A stretch of 64,000 bases of DNA from Calliopum simillimum (taxonomy: Eukaryota; Arthropoda; Insecta; Diptera; Lauxaniidae). The stretch is from NCBI GenBank assembly GCA_951812925.1, contig OX638368.1, positions 70,528,422 to 70,592,421 of the forward strand. The letters are read 5' to 3'. Under the pieces are notes generated by a model. The model saw nothing but the letters and a program-made list of their open reading frames with translations. It did not search any database and had not been told where the DNA came from. The translations under genes were made by a program, and so were the position numbers. This document shows, in pieces, positions 8,872 through 19,235 of the stretch; position 1 is the stretch's first letter; each line of letters opens with the position of its first letter.

Positions 8872-10431
8872 TTACAATAAAATATCAACTTTAGATTTCA
8901 AAAAGAAACCCGCAATCGTTTCTTTTTTATAAGATTTTTGTATCTTGTTTTTCACACCTTTGAATGCTCCTTTGCGTGAATTTTTAACAGCGTTTTTAAT
9001 CGCACGTGAATTTTGGGCACGTGAACTATATATCAAATTAAAAAAGAATTCATTATTAAGATTATGATTTTGAATAGTCTCAACTCATTTTACCGTTTAT
9101 TTAAGGAATTTCTACTCAATGGTATGTTAGTGTATGGATCTACTTTGCCTTTTTTTTCGTATCACCTTTTGCCTTTTTCGATGAGTAGTAGTAGTGAACC
9201 TGAATATGCTGATTTGCCCGATTTAGCTGTATAATCCGATTTCATCGAAACTGCATTACTGGCCCCCAACAGGTCGATGTATACCCTTGCCACCAGCACT
9301 ATAACGCGAGGTAGAAGATTTACCAGAGTGCATGCTAGCAGCATCATTAGCTAGCAGGATGAGATTTTATTTTTATTTAATTTCCATTAGTACTGGTTGC
9401 TGCAGATGCCTCATTGTCATCACCATTTTCATCATTAGAGTTGGAAGTTGTCATAAATGAACTGCCATGTACTATGGACACAATTGCATGTTGTGCTGCT
9501 TTGCGTATCTATGTATATTAAAAGAATTAAGTAAGTACATAATTGAAAAATTAATCAAAAACTACCTACTTTTGGTTTTAAATGCGTCGTAAATGAGAGT
9601 ATCGGATCAATATACTGCCAAGTTGAGCTATAACTCCAGGTCGCATAGTCTTGTGCACGCAACAACACTGACAGGCAGCCAATGATGTATTTAATGACCG
9701 ATTGATTTATTGTCTCCATAAAACGCTGCAACAACGACAACAGCGTTTGTGCAGTCTCTCCGAAACTTTTACGAAGTACTGGTGCTGGCACTGATTTTAT
9801 ACCCATACCCAATAAAGACACACCAGCAATAATATCCTGCTCCTCAGTGCTTGCCTCTATTCGTTGCATTAATAAAATAAAATATTCTGTAGATGATTCT
9901 GTACCGCCACGTTCTTTTATTATTTCCGTCAGCGCTGTTAATATGGCCAACATTTCCTTATGCAAATCTGAAGAACCTCTAAAGCCGACGGGCAATTTTT
10001 TAAAGCTCATGTTGGTACAAGTGCTGTAGTTGGATGCAAATGTTTTGAAAGTCTTAAATGTGCCGTGTTGTGATTCGGACATATCCTCATCAGCATCATC
10101 ATCCATATTGAAAGATTTCAAGCTTCCTGCGATGTCATTTACTGTGGCTTCGGCGTTGTACATTTGACGCTGTTCATGTTTTTGCACCGCTTCCAATGTT
10201 AGGCCAGTTGCATCTGCATCTCCTGCCACTATAATTTATAAATTAATGCATTTTTTTTTTACTGAATAAAGCAATTTTCTTACCCATATTTAAATTTGGT
10301 TGAAAGAAACGCGACTTTTCCTTCATCCGATGTTTCATCTGCTCTGGATTTGAAGTTGACGAAAGGCCTCGTCCCCAGCTTTTACTTTTGGTATGACGCT
10401 TAAGTTTTGAACGAATTTTAGCCATTTTCAA
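8872..10431 (-). pseudogene. Rrp12: Rrp12-like gene relic, intact first exons, large internal deletion
   Basis: The minus strand matches the HEAT-repeat ribosome-biogenesis factor RRP12. Exon 1 (start codon at 10425 or 10431, ending 10284) encodes KIRSKLKRHTKSKSWGRG and RFFQPNL. A 55-bp intron (10283-10229) follows. Exon 2 is open from 10228 to about 9573 and includes ESSTEYFILLMQRIEASTEE and GIKSVPAPVLRKSFGETAQT. A third exon (about 9511) opens with IRKAAQHAIVSIVHGSS and stops early at about 9385. The next recognisable part is the C-terminus (KVDPYTNIPLSRNSLNKR near 9120, and a basic last exon 9025-8872). About 900-1000 central codons are missing. Introns are retained, so this is a DNA copy. 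Confidence 0.9.
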
Positions 10432-11096
10432 TTACACTTCTTAATATTTTTTAATAAAAAAAAACAATACAAATGTCAACAATACACAAATGTCAACTTA
10501 CAATCGATATCAAGTGCGAAGTCACAATTACCGATTAAAAAAACCCGATTAATAATCAATAAAAAACGGTGTCAAACGGCAACAATATTTAGCCGCGGAG
10601 CTTACCACTTTAATTTAACGTGCATTAGCTTAGCGCTATTTGTTGTTGCTTTCCCATACATTTATCGTAAAGTGCTAAAGAAAGTCCAGATAGAATGCCG
10701 AAAAAAACGCACCTTTTGGTTCACAGTTATTAAACAATTTTGTTTCTCTCTTATTATTATACTGATCTCAATTGTTAGTCTCACACATTTACGACATGAT
10801 TATATTGGTATTTAATTAATGTTTCTCTTTTTGTTTTAAAAATATTGTTGATGCACAGTTATAAAACTTTGTTTTTCTCTTTCTAATGAGATTATGTTTG
10901 TGTTCATTATTTATATATGGAAAGTCTTACACTTTGTTTATTTTATTGTATTTAAAATCAAATATTTTCTTTTGTGTTGCTGAAGATGGGTTGTCAATAT
11001 CCCGAAATGCATTCAAATTGTTAAAATTTAATTTTAAATAAAGCTAAATTTTAAATGTGTGAACTCAACTTGAGGTGTTGATTTATTTGTAATTTA
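10432..11096. other. Upstream of Rrp12 relic; small direct repeat
   Basis: No gene seen. Two related blocks (CACAGTTATTAAACAATTTTG near 10721 and CACAGTTATAAAACTTTG near 10855), each followed by a TCTCTTT run, form a degenerate direct repeat about 135 bp apart. Confidence 0.4.
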
Positions 11097-11535
11097 AATA
11101 ATTTAAAAGTTAGAACAATATTCTCAAACAAAAAAGACAAAATAGAAAAAGAACAACAAAGTAATGTTGTGTATAAAATAGAATGCAAAGGCAATGAAAA
11201 TGAAACTTGCAGGAAAATTTTTATTGGTCAAACAAAACGTTTACTGGGTTTAAGATTGGGGGAACACGAAAACGATGCAAGCCAAAAGAAAACAACATCG
11301 ACGACAGCACTCACACAACATCTCACTGAAACTAATCATAAAGCCGACTATAAGAACGTCACAATACTAGACATTGAAAAGAAAGAGAGAACAAGACTGA
11401 TTTTAGAAAGCTTGCGAATTCAGCAAAACGTAACAAACACAATAAACGGAAAAATAGACACTGACGGACTGAGTGCTGCATATAAACTTGCGTTCACAAA
11501 TCAAACAAAAAAAAGACGAGGTTTACCACAGTAAA
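11097..11535 (+). pseudogene. Penelope-like element GIY-YIG endonuclease fragment (PLE copy A)
   Basis: The plus frame gives NVVYKIECKG, IFIGQTKRLLGLRLGEHEND, TALTQHLTETNHKADYKNVT and ILDIEKKERTRLILESLRI. This is the GIY-YIG-type endonuclease of Penelope-like elements (VYKI, IGQTKR with the catalytic Arg region, H..H..D). The RT part is missing upstream. The frame is open to a normal stop at 11533-11535. The 3' untranslated part resumes after the foldback element at about 14547. Confidence 0.85.
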
Positions 11536-12409
11536 TTGTTTAAGAAAACACAAAATAATTGTAAGTAGATAACACTATGCAACAAATGAGTAAAAAAATT
11601 TTCCCCGGGGAATGCCATTATTCATTTTATATGTAAAATAGGCTGCTGATTCCGAAAATCGCATTATTTTTTTTTTATTCCGTGTCGTTTTCGAGATATC
11701 GGTCATTTTCGGACCAAAAAAAAAATATAGTTCTATTTAAATACAAATATCTCAAGAACCAATGTTTGTATTCAAACGTTTTATGTCATATTAAAGGTAA
11801 TTAAATTACCTACAAATGTTATTCACATCACTTTTTGGTTGGTTTGTTAGTTTCGGCGAAATAAATTGATTTCTAAAAAAAAACATTTTTTTTTTCGCAA
11901 AAATAAACAAAAAATCAAAATCAACTGCAGATTTATGCAAGAAGAAATAACTTTTTTATAATTTTTTTTTGTTTTTGTATCATAGACTATATAAGTATTT
12001 GTGAAGAAAATATGATACCACTTAAAAAAATCGATGGGAAAATGCAAAAGTTGTATACAATTCATTGATAAATTACTAAAATGCGTTTTTGCCTATTTTT
12101 TTCGGTTTTTTTTAGTAAACTGTCGATAATTTAAAACTTTTTGTACAACACATGAGAAAATCCAAAAAATTCTTAAAGTTAGCGTTAAAACAAAATACCC
12201 GTGTCTCGTCGTTTTTCTCCAGCACGTCAGATTTTTTTTTAATCGATTTTTGAAGTTTTTTAATCCACTGTACATGAAAAAAACAAAAATAACGCATTCT
12301 TGTGTTAAATCGATGCATATAACTACATGATCCTTACATTTGAGGTGTATCATGTGTTCAGTAAACTTATGCAGGATATTACGAGGAATATTTTTGTAGA
12401 AAATTTTAA

Positions 12410-12490
12410 CCCTCTAAGACCCTTACATGTGGGTCATTTTGACCCCCCCACATTTAGGTTAAAAGACCTACATGTGGGGGTTCTAGAGGG
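12410..12490. mobile_element. 81-bp TTAA-flanked hairpin (piggyBac-type mini element)
   Basis: CCCTCTAAGACCC at 12410 and GGGTTCTAGAGGG ending at 12490 are inverted repeats. TTAA is present on both sides (12406-12409, 12491-12494). TTAA duplication with CCC-starting ends is the piggyBac signature. It sits exactly at the centre of the foldback element. Confidence 0.7.
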
Positions 12491-12629
12491 TTAAAATTGT
12501 CTACAAAAATATTCCTCGTAATATCCTGCATAAGTTTACTGAACACATGATACACCTCAAATGTAAGGATCATATAGTTATTTGCATCGATTTAACACAA
12601 GAATGCGTTATTTTTGTTTTTTACATGTA

Positions 12630-13842
12630 GGGGAGGGGGGCTAGTGTGGACAATTTTTATATAATTACAAAATTATATATGTAAATATATCATTTTTGTA
12701 ATAAAGTAATTTTTAGCGGTTACTTATACCTCTTGCCTTCATAATTGCATCAATAGTTATGATTTTTTATTTTCATAAATGCACTATTAAATTATTTTAA
12801 AAAGAGTTTACATTTGTCCACACTAGCCCCGTATAAGGGGCTAGTGTGGACAACCATTGATTTAACTAGGGGCTAATGTGGACACCATAAGAAACTTGAT
12901 AATTCATACAAAAACGTTAAGAAAGAGTTCAGATACATGTTTATTCAAGAAAATAATGATGTAATACAAATAATAATACAAATAAAAAATTAACTGCTAT
13001 CCCATGTTGTATTTGGAGAAATTTATATCAAACTTCATATAACTTGCTGATCGAGATGTTCCCGGCAGTTGTTGTGCTTGTGGCAGCTTTGCTACTATTT
13101 CATTTCGGTGAATTTGGCTGGTATCCGGTATATCGGGATACGTGAATCTATCGTTCTTTCTTTTTAGAAACGTAATGTCGAAATCTTGAGAACCGTGGAT
13201 CGTGACAATTTGGCCAATATAAAATACTTTTTGTCCATGTTGTTTCAAACTTCATATAACTTGCTGATCGCGATGTTTCCGACAGTTTTTGTGGTTGTGA
13301 CAGCTTTGCCACTATTTCATTTCGGTAAATTTCGCTGGTATCCGGTAAATCGGGATACGTGAATCTGTCGTTCATTCTTTTTAGTAACTTACTTTCTTGG
13401 AACGGCTTTTAGAAATGGTCTGACGATTTCTGGAGTCATTTCAGCTGATGTTGACATGTCCACACTAGCCCCTTCATGTCTTTTTAAACAAAAATATTTT
13501 TTTTTTTAATCTTACGGTAAAGTTCTTCAAAAATAATTTCAATGGTTTAAATAAACACTATTTTAAGTTGTATTATCTATTAACACTACAGCAGAAGAAT
13601 AATTAGTTTGAAAGTATCACTGAAATTACGAAACAACAAAAAAAATACTTTTTGCTGCGTAAAACACGTTCGGTCACGTAATCATGGAAAGCTCAACTGT
13701 CAACAAATGAATTTTTTTTTGGTGATGCAGAGTGTAAATACCAACTTGAAAAATATAAAACAGACACAAAAAATTCAAAACGGCGCGAGAATTTGAATTT
13801 GTCCACACTATAGCCCCCAGTCCACACTAGCCCCCCCTCCCC
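12630..13842 (-). mobile_element. pogo/Tigger-like non-autonomous element, compound
   Basis: Ends GGGGAGGGGGGCTAGTGTGG and its complement, flanked by TA (12628-12629, 13843-13844), lie inside the right arm of the foldback. Further copies of the terminal motif GGGGCTAGTGTGGAC occur inside (about 12821-12852, 13459-13475, 13800-13835), so at least one related element is nested in another. The minus strand keeps transposase C-terminal pieces: EMTPEIVRPFLKAVPRK (about 13440-13385) and a tail with YPDIPDT..I.RNEIVAKL. The tail block is duplicated in tandem (13028-13170 and 13247-13385). The catalytic core is absent. Confidence 0.75.
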
Positions 13843-14546
13843 TACAGTGGATTAAAAAACTTCAAAAATCGAATAAAAAAAAATCTGACGTGCTGGAGAA
13901 AAACGACGAGACACGGGTATTTTGTTTTAACGCTTACTTCAAGAATTTTTTGGATTTTCTCATGTGTAGTACAAAAAATTTCAAATTATCGACAGTTTAC
14001 TAAAAAAAACGAAAAAAATAGGCAAAAACGCATTTTAGTAATTTATCAATGAATTGTATAAAACTTTTGCATTTTCTTATCGATTTTTTTAAGTGGTATC
14101 TTATTTTCTTCACAAATATGTAGTCTATGATACAAAAAAAAAAAAAAAATATAAAAAAGTTATTTCTTCTTGTATAAATCTGCAGTTGATTTTGATTTTT
14201 TGTTAATTTTTTGGAAAAAAAAAAAAATGTGTTTTTTAGAAATCAATTTATTTCGCTGAAACTAACAAACCAATCAAAAAGTGATTTGAATATCATTTGT
14301 AGGTAATTTAATTACCTTTAATATGACATATAATGCATTTGAATACAAACATTAGTTCTTGAGATATTTGTATTTAAATGGAACTATCTTTTTTTTTTGG
14401 TCCGAAAATCGAAAATGACCGATATCTCGAAAACGACACGAAAAAAAAAAAATAATGCGATTTTCGGAAACAGCAGCTCATTTTACATATGAAATGGATT
14501 GTGGCATTCATTGGGAGATTTCGCTGTTGCATAGTGCAATTAAGTT

Positions 14547-14720
14547 AAATGTTAAATGTTTTTTGTTTGTTAAAAAGTTTTATCATTAAATGTAGTCTCC
14601 TTGAGGATGACGCCAATGAACGTCGAAACGTCGGAGAAACGCAATGAACAAAATTTGTTTTATTTAATTGCTGCAGAAGTAATCGAACAAAAAGTCTACA
14701 AACAATGTAATAATAAATAA
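14547..14720 (+). mobile_element. 3' end of PLE copy A
   Basis: The block TTGAGGATGACGCCAATGAA followed by CGTCGAAACGTCGG is the type of conserved 3' tail seen in Penelope-like elements (the GAAGATG / CGAAACGT pattern). It continues the PLE interrupted at 11570. Confidence 0.65.
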
Positions 14721-14894
14721 TTTATGTTTTCAAAACATTCCTAAGTTCACTCTGAAAGTGTGTTATAAATTGTTAATAATTATTTTTGTATGCAAAAATT
14801 ACAAAATTAATATTTTAAAATTGTAATTTAAAGTTAGTGGGTAATCAATCATTAAAGTTAGTTTTTATTTCCGTACTTTAATTCAACCTAATTG

Positions 14895-15360
14895 ATGAAG
14901 CCTCTATTCCGACTAAATTTATGGGATTGCATCAAATTGAACTATACTGTGGAAGAATACGCGGAATGTAGACGAAGCAGTTAAAAATCAAATCTAGAAA
15001 AGACCTTTCAGTGGTACCGTTGTTTAAGAAAATGGCCGAAATTTAAGAAAAAATCCTTAAAGCCCCTATTTCGACCAAATTAATAGAGTTGCATCAAATT
15101 GAACTTTACTGTAGAAGGGTACACGGAATGTAGATGTAGCAGTTAAAAATCATATATAAAAAAGCCCTTTCAGTTGCACCGAAATTTAAGAAAACATCAC
15201 GCGGAACTCGTGTAGCTCTCTTATTTTTAGGCCTCGTTTTCAATTATATTAAATGGAGTTCCATGAAATTAAACTTAACTATAGAAATGCTCACGAAATG
15301 AAGTTAAGAACACTGTTTAAAAATATATCATTCGTTCATTTTCTTATAACTGACGTAAAA
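14895..15360. repeat. Degenerate tandem repeat, ~165-bp unit, about 3 copies
   Basis: Units begin near 14898, 15062 and 15226. Shared phrases are ttgcatcaaattgaacttta, ctgtagaag, acacggaatgtagac and gcagttaaaaatca. The third copy is the most diverged. No coding content. The next 700 bp (15360-16060) hold no recognised feature apart from AT-rich unique-looking DNA. Confidence 0.7.
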
Positions 15361-16639
15361 TAAAAAGAAAAGCATTCAATTTTTTTTATAAAATTTTCAA
15401 TAAAAAAAATGTATATGTTCGCGCAAAGGATAAAGGTAAAACCTGAACCAATGAAGTTAAATTTTGCACAAATTTACAAATAAATTCTTAATAACCCCTT
15501 AAACCAATTTCTTCAACAAAATTTAAAGCTTACTTTTTTTTTAAATTTCTCATAACTGTGACAAACCCAGTTCAAATTTCTCTTTATATACACTAACATT
15601 CTTATTTGTATATTTTGTACATTTATTTTTGTAATCAGGCCTAACACTGAATTCACTGTAGATTCGATAATCGTAAGAACTCCGGAAGTACTTTTATTGA
15701 ATTTAAAAGATTGCAATTGTTAATTCGAAAGTCGTAGAGTCAAAACGGCCTTTTAAATCAAATAACGATACTTCTCTGACAACCAAATCGTAAAAACTTA
15801 AAAAAATTAGATGTTCTTATACCTTTGAATATTGACAATTGCTGGACCCCCCTCCCCCTGTGACAAAAAGTGACGCTTGATCGAACCCCCTCCTCCCCTA
15901 GAAGCGTTACGGAGTTTATGGACAACTCCTCATAGGTAAAATTTCATATGTCGATTAATAATATTTTTTTCATTCAAATTTCAACGGTTTTCTGCCTTAT
16001 TTGCGAAAATCGATCCATTGGTTTTTTCTTATTAGTCTTATATTCTTCAGAATTTAATATTCGTATATGAAGCAAAACACGCCAAGCGTACCAGCTGAAA
16101 ATTTTTTTGTCTCCGATTTCGCTCAAATTTGGCAATGTGGTAGATCCAGGAATTGGTTCTAGTACCATTTGTTGTTAAAATACAGGGTGTCGAAGTTAGG
16201 GTTTTTAGTCATTTTCAAGAAATGGGTGTTTTTCTAAAATTTATAGCTTACACCAAAGTTTGTAAATTGATATATGTTAGTAACTGGTCCAATTCATTTT
16301 TAAGTGTTCTTTCTAGAAAAAAATATTACTTGGTGAAAAAAAATTTTTTTCACCTAAATTTTTTAAACTTAAAAATACTTTTGAATTATTTGAAAATTAA
16401 ATTTTTAATTTAACTTTTAGTCATATATTTGCAAAGATCGATTTACATATAAATCTATCAATGCATTTTCTAACACACATACGTAATTATGACAAATTAA
16501 GGAACGGATTAAATACACGGCATATGTTTCGTCTTGCGCCACAAAAACTCATCAGACTATTTTTGTTGTAATTATAATTATATTTATTTCACTAAATTAA
16601 TTATAATTGAAAAATGGCAAGTTGAAAAACTTTTGTGTT

Positions 16640-16737
16640 TTTGGCCTGGGCGAAAGTTGAACTGAGGACCTCCCAGTTGGTAGCACAACTCTCAACCGCA
16701 GTGCCAGTCGTTAGACCAATGCACCATCCTTGCCCGG
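16640..16737 (-). ncRNA. tRNA-like unit, inverted partner (left arm)
   Basis: Reverse complement of the unit at 16962-17060 with differences. Box A TGGTGCATTGG is intact, while box B is changed (AGTTCAACTTT instead of GGTTCAACTCC). A pol III start, if any, would favour the right arm. Confidence 0.55.
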
Positions 16738-16961
16738 CTGCGATGCCGACTTTTGCCAGTTTTGTTTGTGTGTTAATACGTAAGCCTTGATGTCATTATT
16801 GTTGTTTGTGTTATTTATTGACCAATCAATTGACCAATCGGTATTGAATCTAGTTCCAATAAAATAGCTATACCAAATATCAATAAATAACACAAACAAC
16901 AATTATGACATCAAGACTTACGTATTAACACACAAACAAAACTGACAAAAGTCGGCTTCGC

Positions 16962-17060
16962 AGCCGGGCAAGGATGGTGCATTGGTCGAACGACTGGCAC
17001 TGCGATTGAGTTGTGCTACCAACCGGGAGATCCTCGGTTCAACTCCCGCCCAGCCCAAAA
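16962..17060 (+). ncRNA. tRNA-like unit with box A and box B (right arm)
   Basis: Box A TGGTGCATTGG (16975-16985) fits TRGYNNANNNG and box B GGTTCAACTCC (17036-17046) fits GGTTCRANYCC. The ends GCCGGGC and GCCCAGCC are largely complementary, like an acceptor stem. It is about 95 nt and lacks a normal tRNA cloverleaf spacing that I can verify, so a tRNA-derived SINE-type promoter is more likely than a working tRNA. Confidence 0.6.
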
Positions 17061-17596
17061 ACACAAAATTTTTTCAACTTGCAATTTTTCAATTATAGTA
17101 AATTTAGTGAAATAAATATAATTATAATTTCAACAAAAATAGTCTGATGAGTCTTTGTGGTGAAAGACGAAACATATGTCACTATAGCCGTGTTTTTAAT
17201 CCGTTCCTTAATTTGTCATAATTATGTGTTAGAAAATGCATTGATAGATTTATACGTAAATCGATCTTTGCAAATATATGACTAAAAGTTCAATTAAAAA
17301 TTTATTTTCATTATATAAATGTCATTAAGTAACACTCTTAAAAAATTCTTAAAACTTTTGAATTTTTTCAAAAAAAATAACCCTTTAATTTTTTTTAAAA
17401 GAACTTTAAATTAAAGCACAATTTATAAGCTTTAAAATGATGCATGACTCAAGATGGAATTCGGTTGCTAGATGAGAGTTTTTGGCTTTTGAACGCCCGC
17501 GGCAGGCAAAACTCGTTGTTTACTCAAGAGCAAGGCATCTTACGAAAAAAGTGTATCTATGTAGTGGCATAAAATGCTTAGAATCGTCCAAGAAAT

Positions 17597-18268
17597 GGTT
17601 CCACTCAAAAGCGGCCAAAAAATAGCGGCCAAAAAAAAAAGGGCCAAAAAATAGCGGCCAAAAAAAGGCGGCCAAAGAAAAAAAGGGGCCGAATACAAAA
17701 AGGGGCCGAATACAAAAAGGGGCCAAAAAATAGCGGCCAAATAAAAAAGCGGCCAAAAATGGTTAAAGTGTTATATTATCATGATTTTGTTAAAAATCAA
17801 AATTCTTTGGTAAGTCTTGCTACTACTCAAGATGCTGCTGGTGTAGAACCAGAACAGTCTCGTAAGCGATATCGAGAAGCTAACATTCGCCTCAAGACTG
17901 TAGTTTCTGGATTTGAACCCAAATGGGTAACTGAAGATCTCACTCATGCTGAAATTTACGAATACTTAACTAATGTCAGCAATCACATTCACTATAATTA
18001 ACTTAATTGTACTTCTTAACTAACTTTTTCCATTTATTATTTACACAATTTGTCAATTTACTTTACTATTTTACCTAATGTCTTTGATTTTTAACAAAAT
18101 AATGATAATTTAACACTTTAACCATTTTTGGCCCTTTTTTTATTTGGCCGTTTTTTTTGGCCCCTTTTTATATTTGGCCCCTTTTTTATTTGGCCGCTAT
18201 TTTTTGGCCCCTTTTTGTTGGCCGCTATTTTTTGGCCGCTATTTTTTTGGCCGCTTTTGAGTACCTCC
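17597..18268. mobile_element. Foldback element with tandem-repeat arms and 9-bp target duplication
   Basis: CCAAGAAAT occurs at 17588-17596 and 18269-18277, and the intact repeat X copy has this word once, so it is a 9-bp duplication. Ends share ACTCAAAAGCGG. Both arms (17610-17758, 18120-18260) are built of direct repeats of GCGGCCAAAAAATA / GGGGCCAAATA type in opposite orientation. Tandemly repeated inverted arms and 9-bp duplications are the features of Drosophila FB elements and some MULEs. The middle holds an 80-codon ORF. Confidence 0.82.
17759..18001 (+). CDS. 80-codon ORF inside the foldback element, unknown
   Basis: The ATG follows directly after the last arm repeat and the frame ends at a TAA. 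The product is hydrophilic, with SRKRYREANIRLKTVVSGFE then KWVTEDLTHAEIYEYLTNVS. I do not recognise a family. The composition looks like real protein (mixed acidic/basic with aromatic residues) unlike the surrounding simple repeats, so it may be a captured or residual piece of an element-encoded protein. Confidence 0.5.
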   Translation: MVKVLYYHDFVKNQNSLVSLATTQDAAGVEPEQSRKRYREANIRLKTVVSGFEPKWVTEDLTHAEIYEYLTNVSNHIHYN

Positions 18269-18289
18269 CCAAGAAATACGTGTGAAATT

Positions 18290-19235
18290 TTTGGCTGGTC
18301 TCTGTGCAAATGTGATATTGTTTTTAACAAAAACAACAGAAAAGAAGTACTAAGTGAAAACAACGAGGCAACACAAAAAATCTAAATTTACAAAAAAGTT
18401 CAATTCATCCACAAACTCACGGAAAACAAACACCTACGGAAAATCATCGAAAACAGCAACATCGCATTTGCACACAGACTAGCCACAAAATTAGCAAAAA
18501 TTTTCACCCTAACGAAAACATCAATAGACATAACACAACAATGCAATGTAATTTACCAAATCAGCTAGAAAGCGAACGACGAATCGTGCAACAAAATATA
18601 CATAAGTACAGCAAAGAAAAACGAACATGCATACGATATAAAAATACGAAAAGAGACTACGGCATTAGTACAAAACATCAATACTGGACACACAGCTGAT
18701 CTTGACAATATTAACCCTTTAACTGTTTCATTATTTTCGACATAAACAGAGTAAAATGTTTCTGCCTATAAAAGTAAGCAATTATGATCAAAAGTTGCGT
18801 GTTGGTTTTTTAAAAAATATATATTTTTATTCGTTGTTAACAAACAAAATTTATTTCATTGATAAAAAAATATCACATAAAATCGTTTTGTAACGGTACT
18901 TCCCCAGAATTTGTTATTTCAGCTATTGTGAATTAAAATAAGGTTGCCAGACTAACGAATATTCAAAGATGTACATTTTTTAAAAGATCTTTATTTGCCC
19001 TTTTTCAGGAAAAAAAAAATTACCGTTGATTCGTTTAATAATAATACGAATGCGATTTTTTTTATCTTCACGACGAGCATACTCGACATAAACAGTTAAA
19101 GAGTTAAGATTATAGACAATTACAAGGCTAATTCTGGAGAGCCTACATTTACAAAAAAAAAAAAAACATCAAAAAGACTAAACAGAAAAGAGGACGCAGA
19201 CAACATAAGCGTAGTTTACCAAAGCGCACTAAGCT
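18290..19235 (+). pseudogene. Penelope-like element linker and endonuclease fragment (PLE copy B)
   Basis: Plus-strand pieces HLRKIIENSNIAFAHRLATK, TQQCNVIYQIS, NKIYISTAKKN and TGHTADLDNI match the linker and GIY-YIG-type domain of PLEs, in shifting frames with a stop. If the insert 18715-19103 and one TTAA are removed, the frame reads through (DLDNIKIIDNYKANSGEPTF) to a basic tail and a stop near 19233. It is a different lineage from copy A, judged by sequence. Confidence 0.78.
18715..19103. mobile_element. piggyBac-type MITE in PLE copy B
   Basis: 389 bp, with ends CCCTTTAACTGTTT and AAACAGTTAAAGAG (13 of 14 positions complementary), flanked by TTAA at 18711-18714 and 19104-19107. The host PLE frame is restored when it is removed. 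No transposase. Confidence 0.85.

Larger units (their letters stand above)
11571..14546. mobile_element. Foldback element with ~0.9-kb arms inserted in PLE copy A
   Basis: The ends CACTATGCAAC (11571) and GTTGCATAGTG (14546) are inverted. The left arm (11571-12409) pairs with a right arm that is in two pieces (12495-12627 and 13845-14546), separated by the pogo-like insert 12630-13842. Arm landmarks are ctcgaaaacgacac, gaccgatatctcg and caaatatctcaagaac. The centre is a TTAA occupied by an 81-bp hairpin element. PLE coding sequence lies on one side and PLE 3' sequence on the other, so this is an insertion. I find no clean target duplication. Confidence 0.82.
16384..17312. mobile_element. ~930-bp palindrome carrying two inverted tRNA-like units
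   Basis: The arms (about 16384-16830 and 16880-17312) are near-complementary: gcaaagatcgatttacatat and acaaattaaggaacggatta on the left recur inverted on the right. Each arm contains a tRNA-like sequence with internal pol III boxes. The loop is the short AT-rich sequence around 16840-16870. Possible target direct repeats are acttttgaatt near 16370 and 17354. Confidence 0.75.
16060..18290. repeat. Repeat X copy 1, interrupted by two elements
   Basis: Left part 16066-16383 and right parts 17315-17596 and 18269-18290 match the uninterrupted copy at 29380-30060 (shared phrases: atgaagcaaaacacgcc, tttgttgttaaaatacaggg, ctttaaattaaagca, gcccgcggcaggcaaaactc). The copy is broken by the palindrome 16384-17312 and by the foldback 17597-18268, and ends where PLE copy B begins. 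Confidence 0.72.

Noticed and set aside
11571..14546. Foldback as a Transib because of CACTATG ends
   Set aside because: The flanking five bases (GATAA and CAATT) do not match, and no Transib protein is present.
16962..17060. Functional tRNA gene
   Set aside because: A/B boxes fit but I cannot draw a proper cloverleaf or anticodon arm; it lies in a palindromic repeat with a diverged inverted twin.
17520..17756. Hydrophobic minus-strand ORFs (FGRYFLAPF repeats), and the plus-strand mirror at 18128-18385
   Set aside because: They translate the GCGGCCAAAAAATA-type arm repeats of the foldback; periodicity comes from DNA repeats, not protein.
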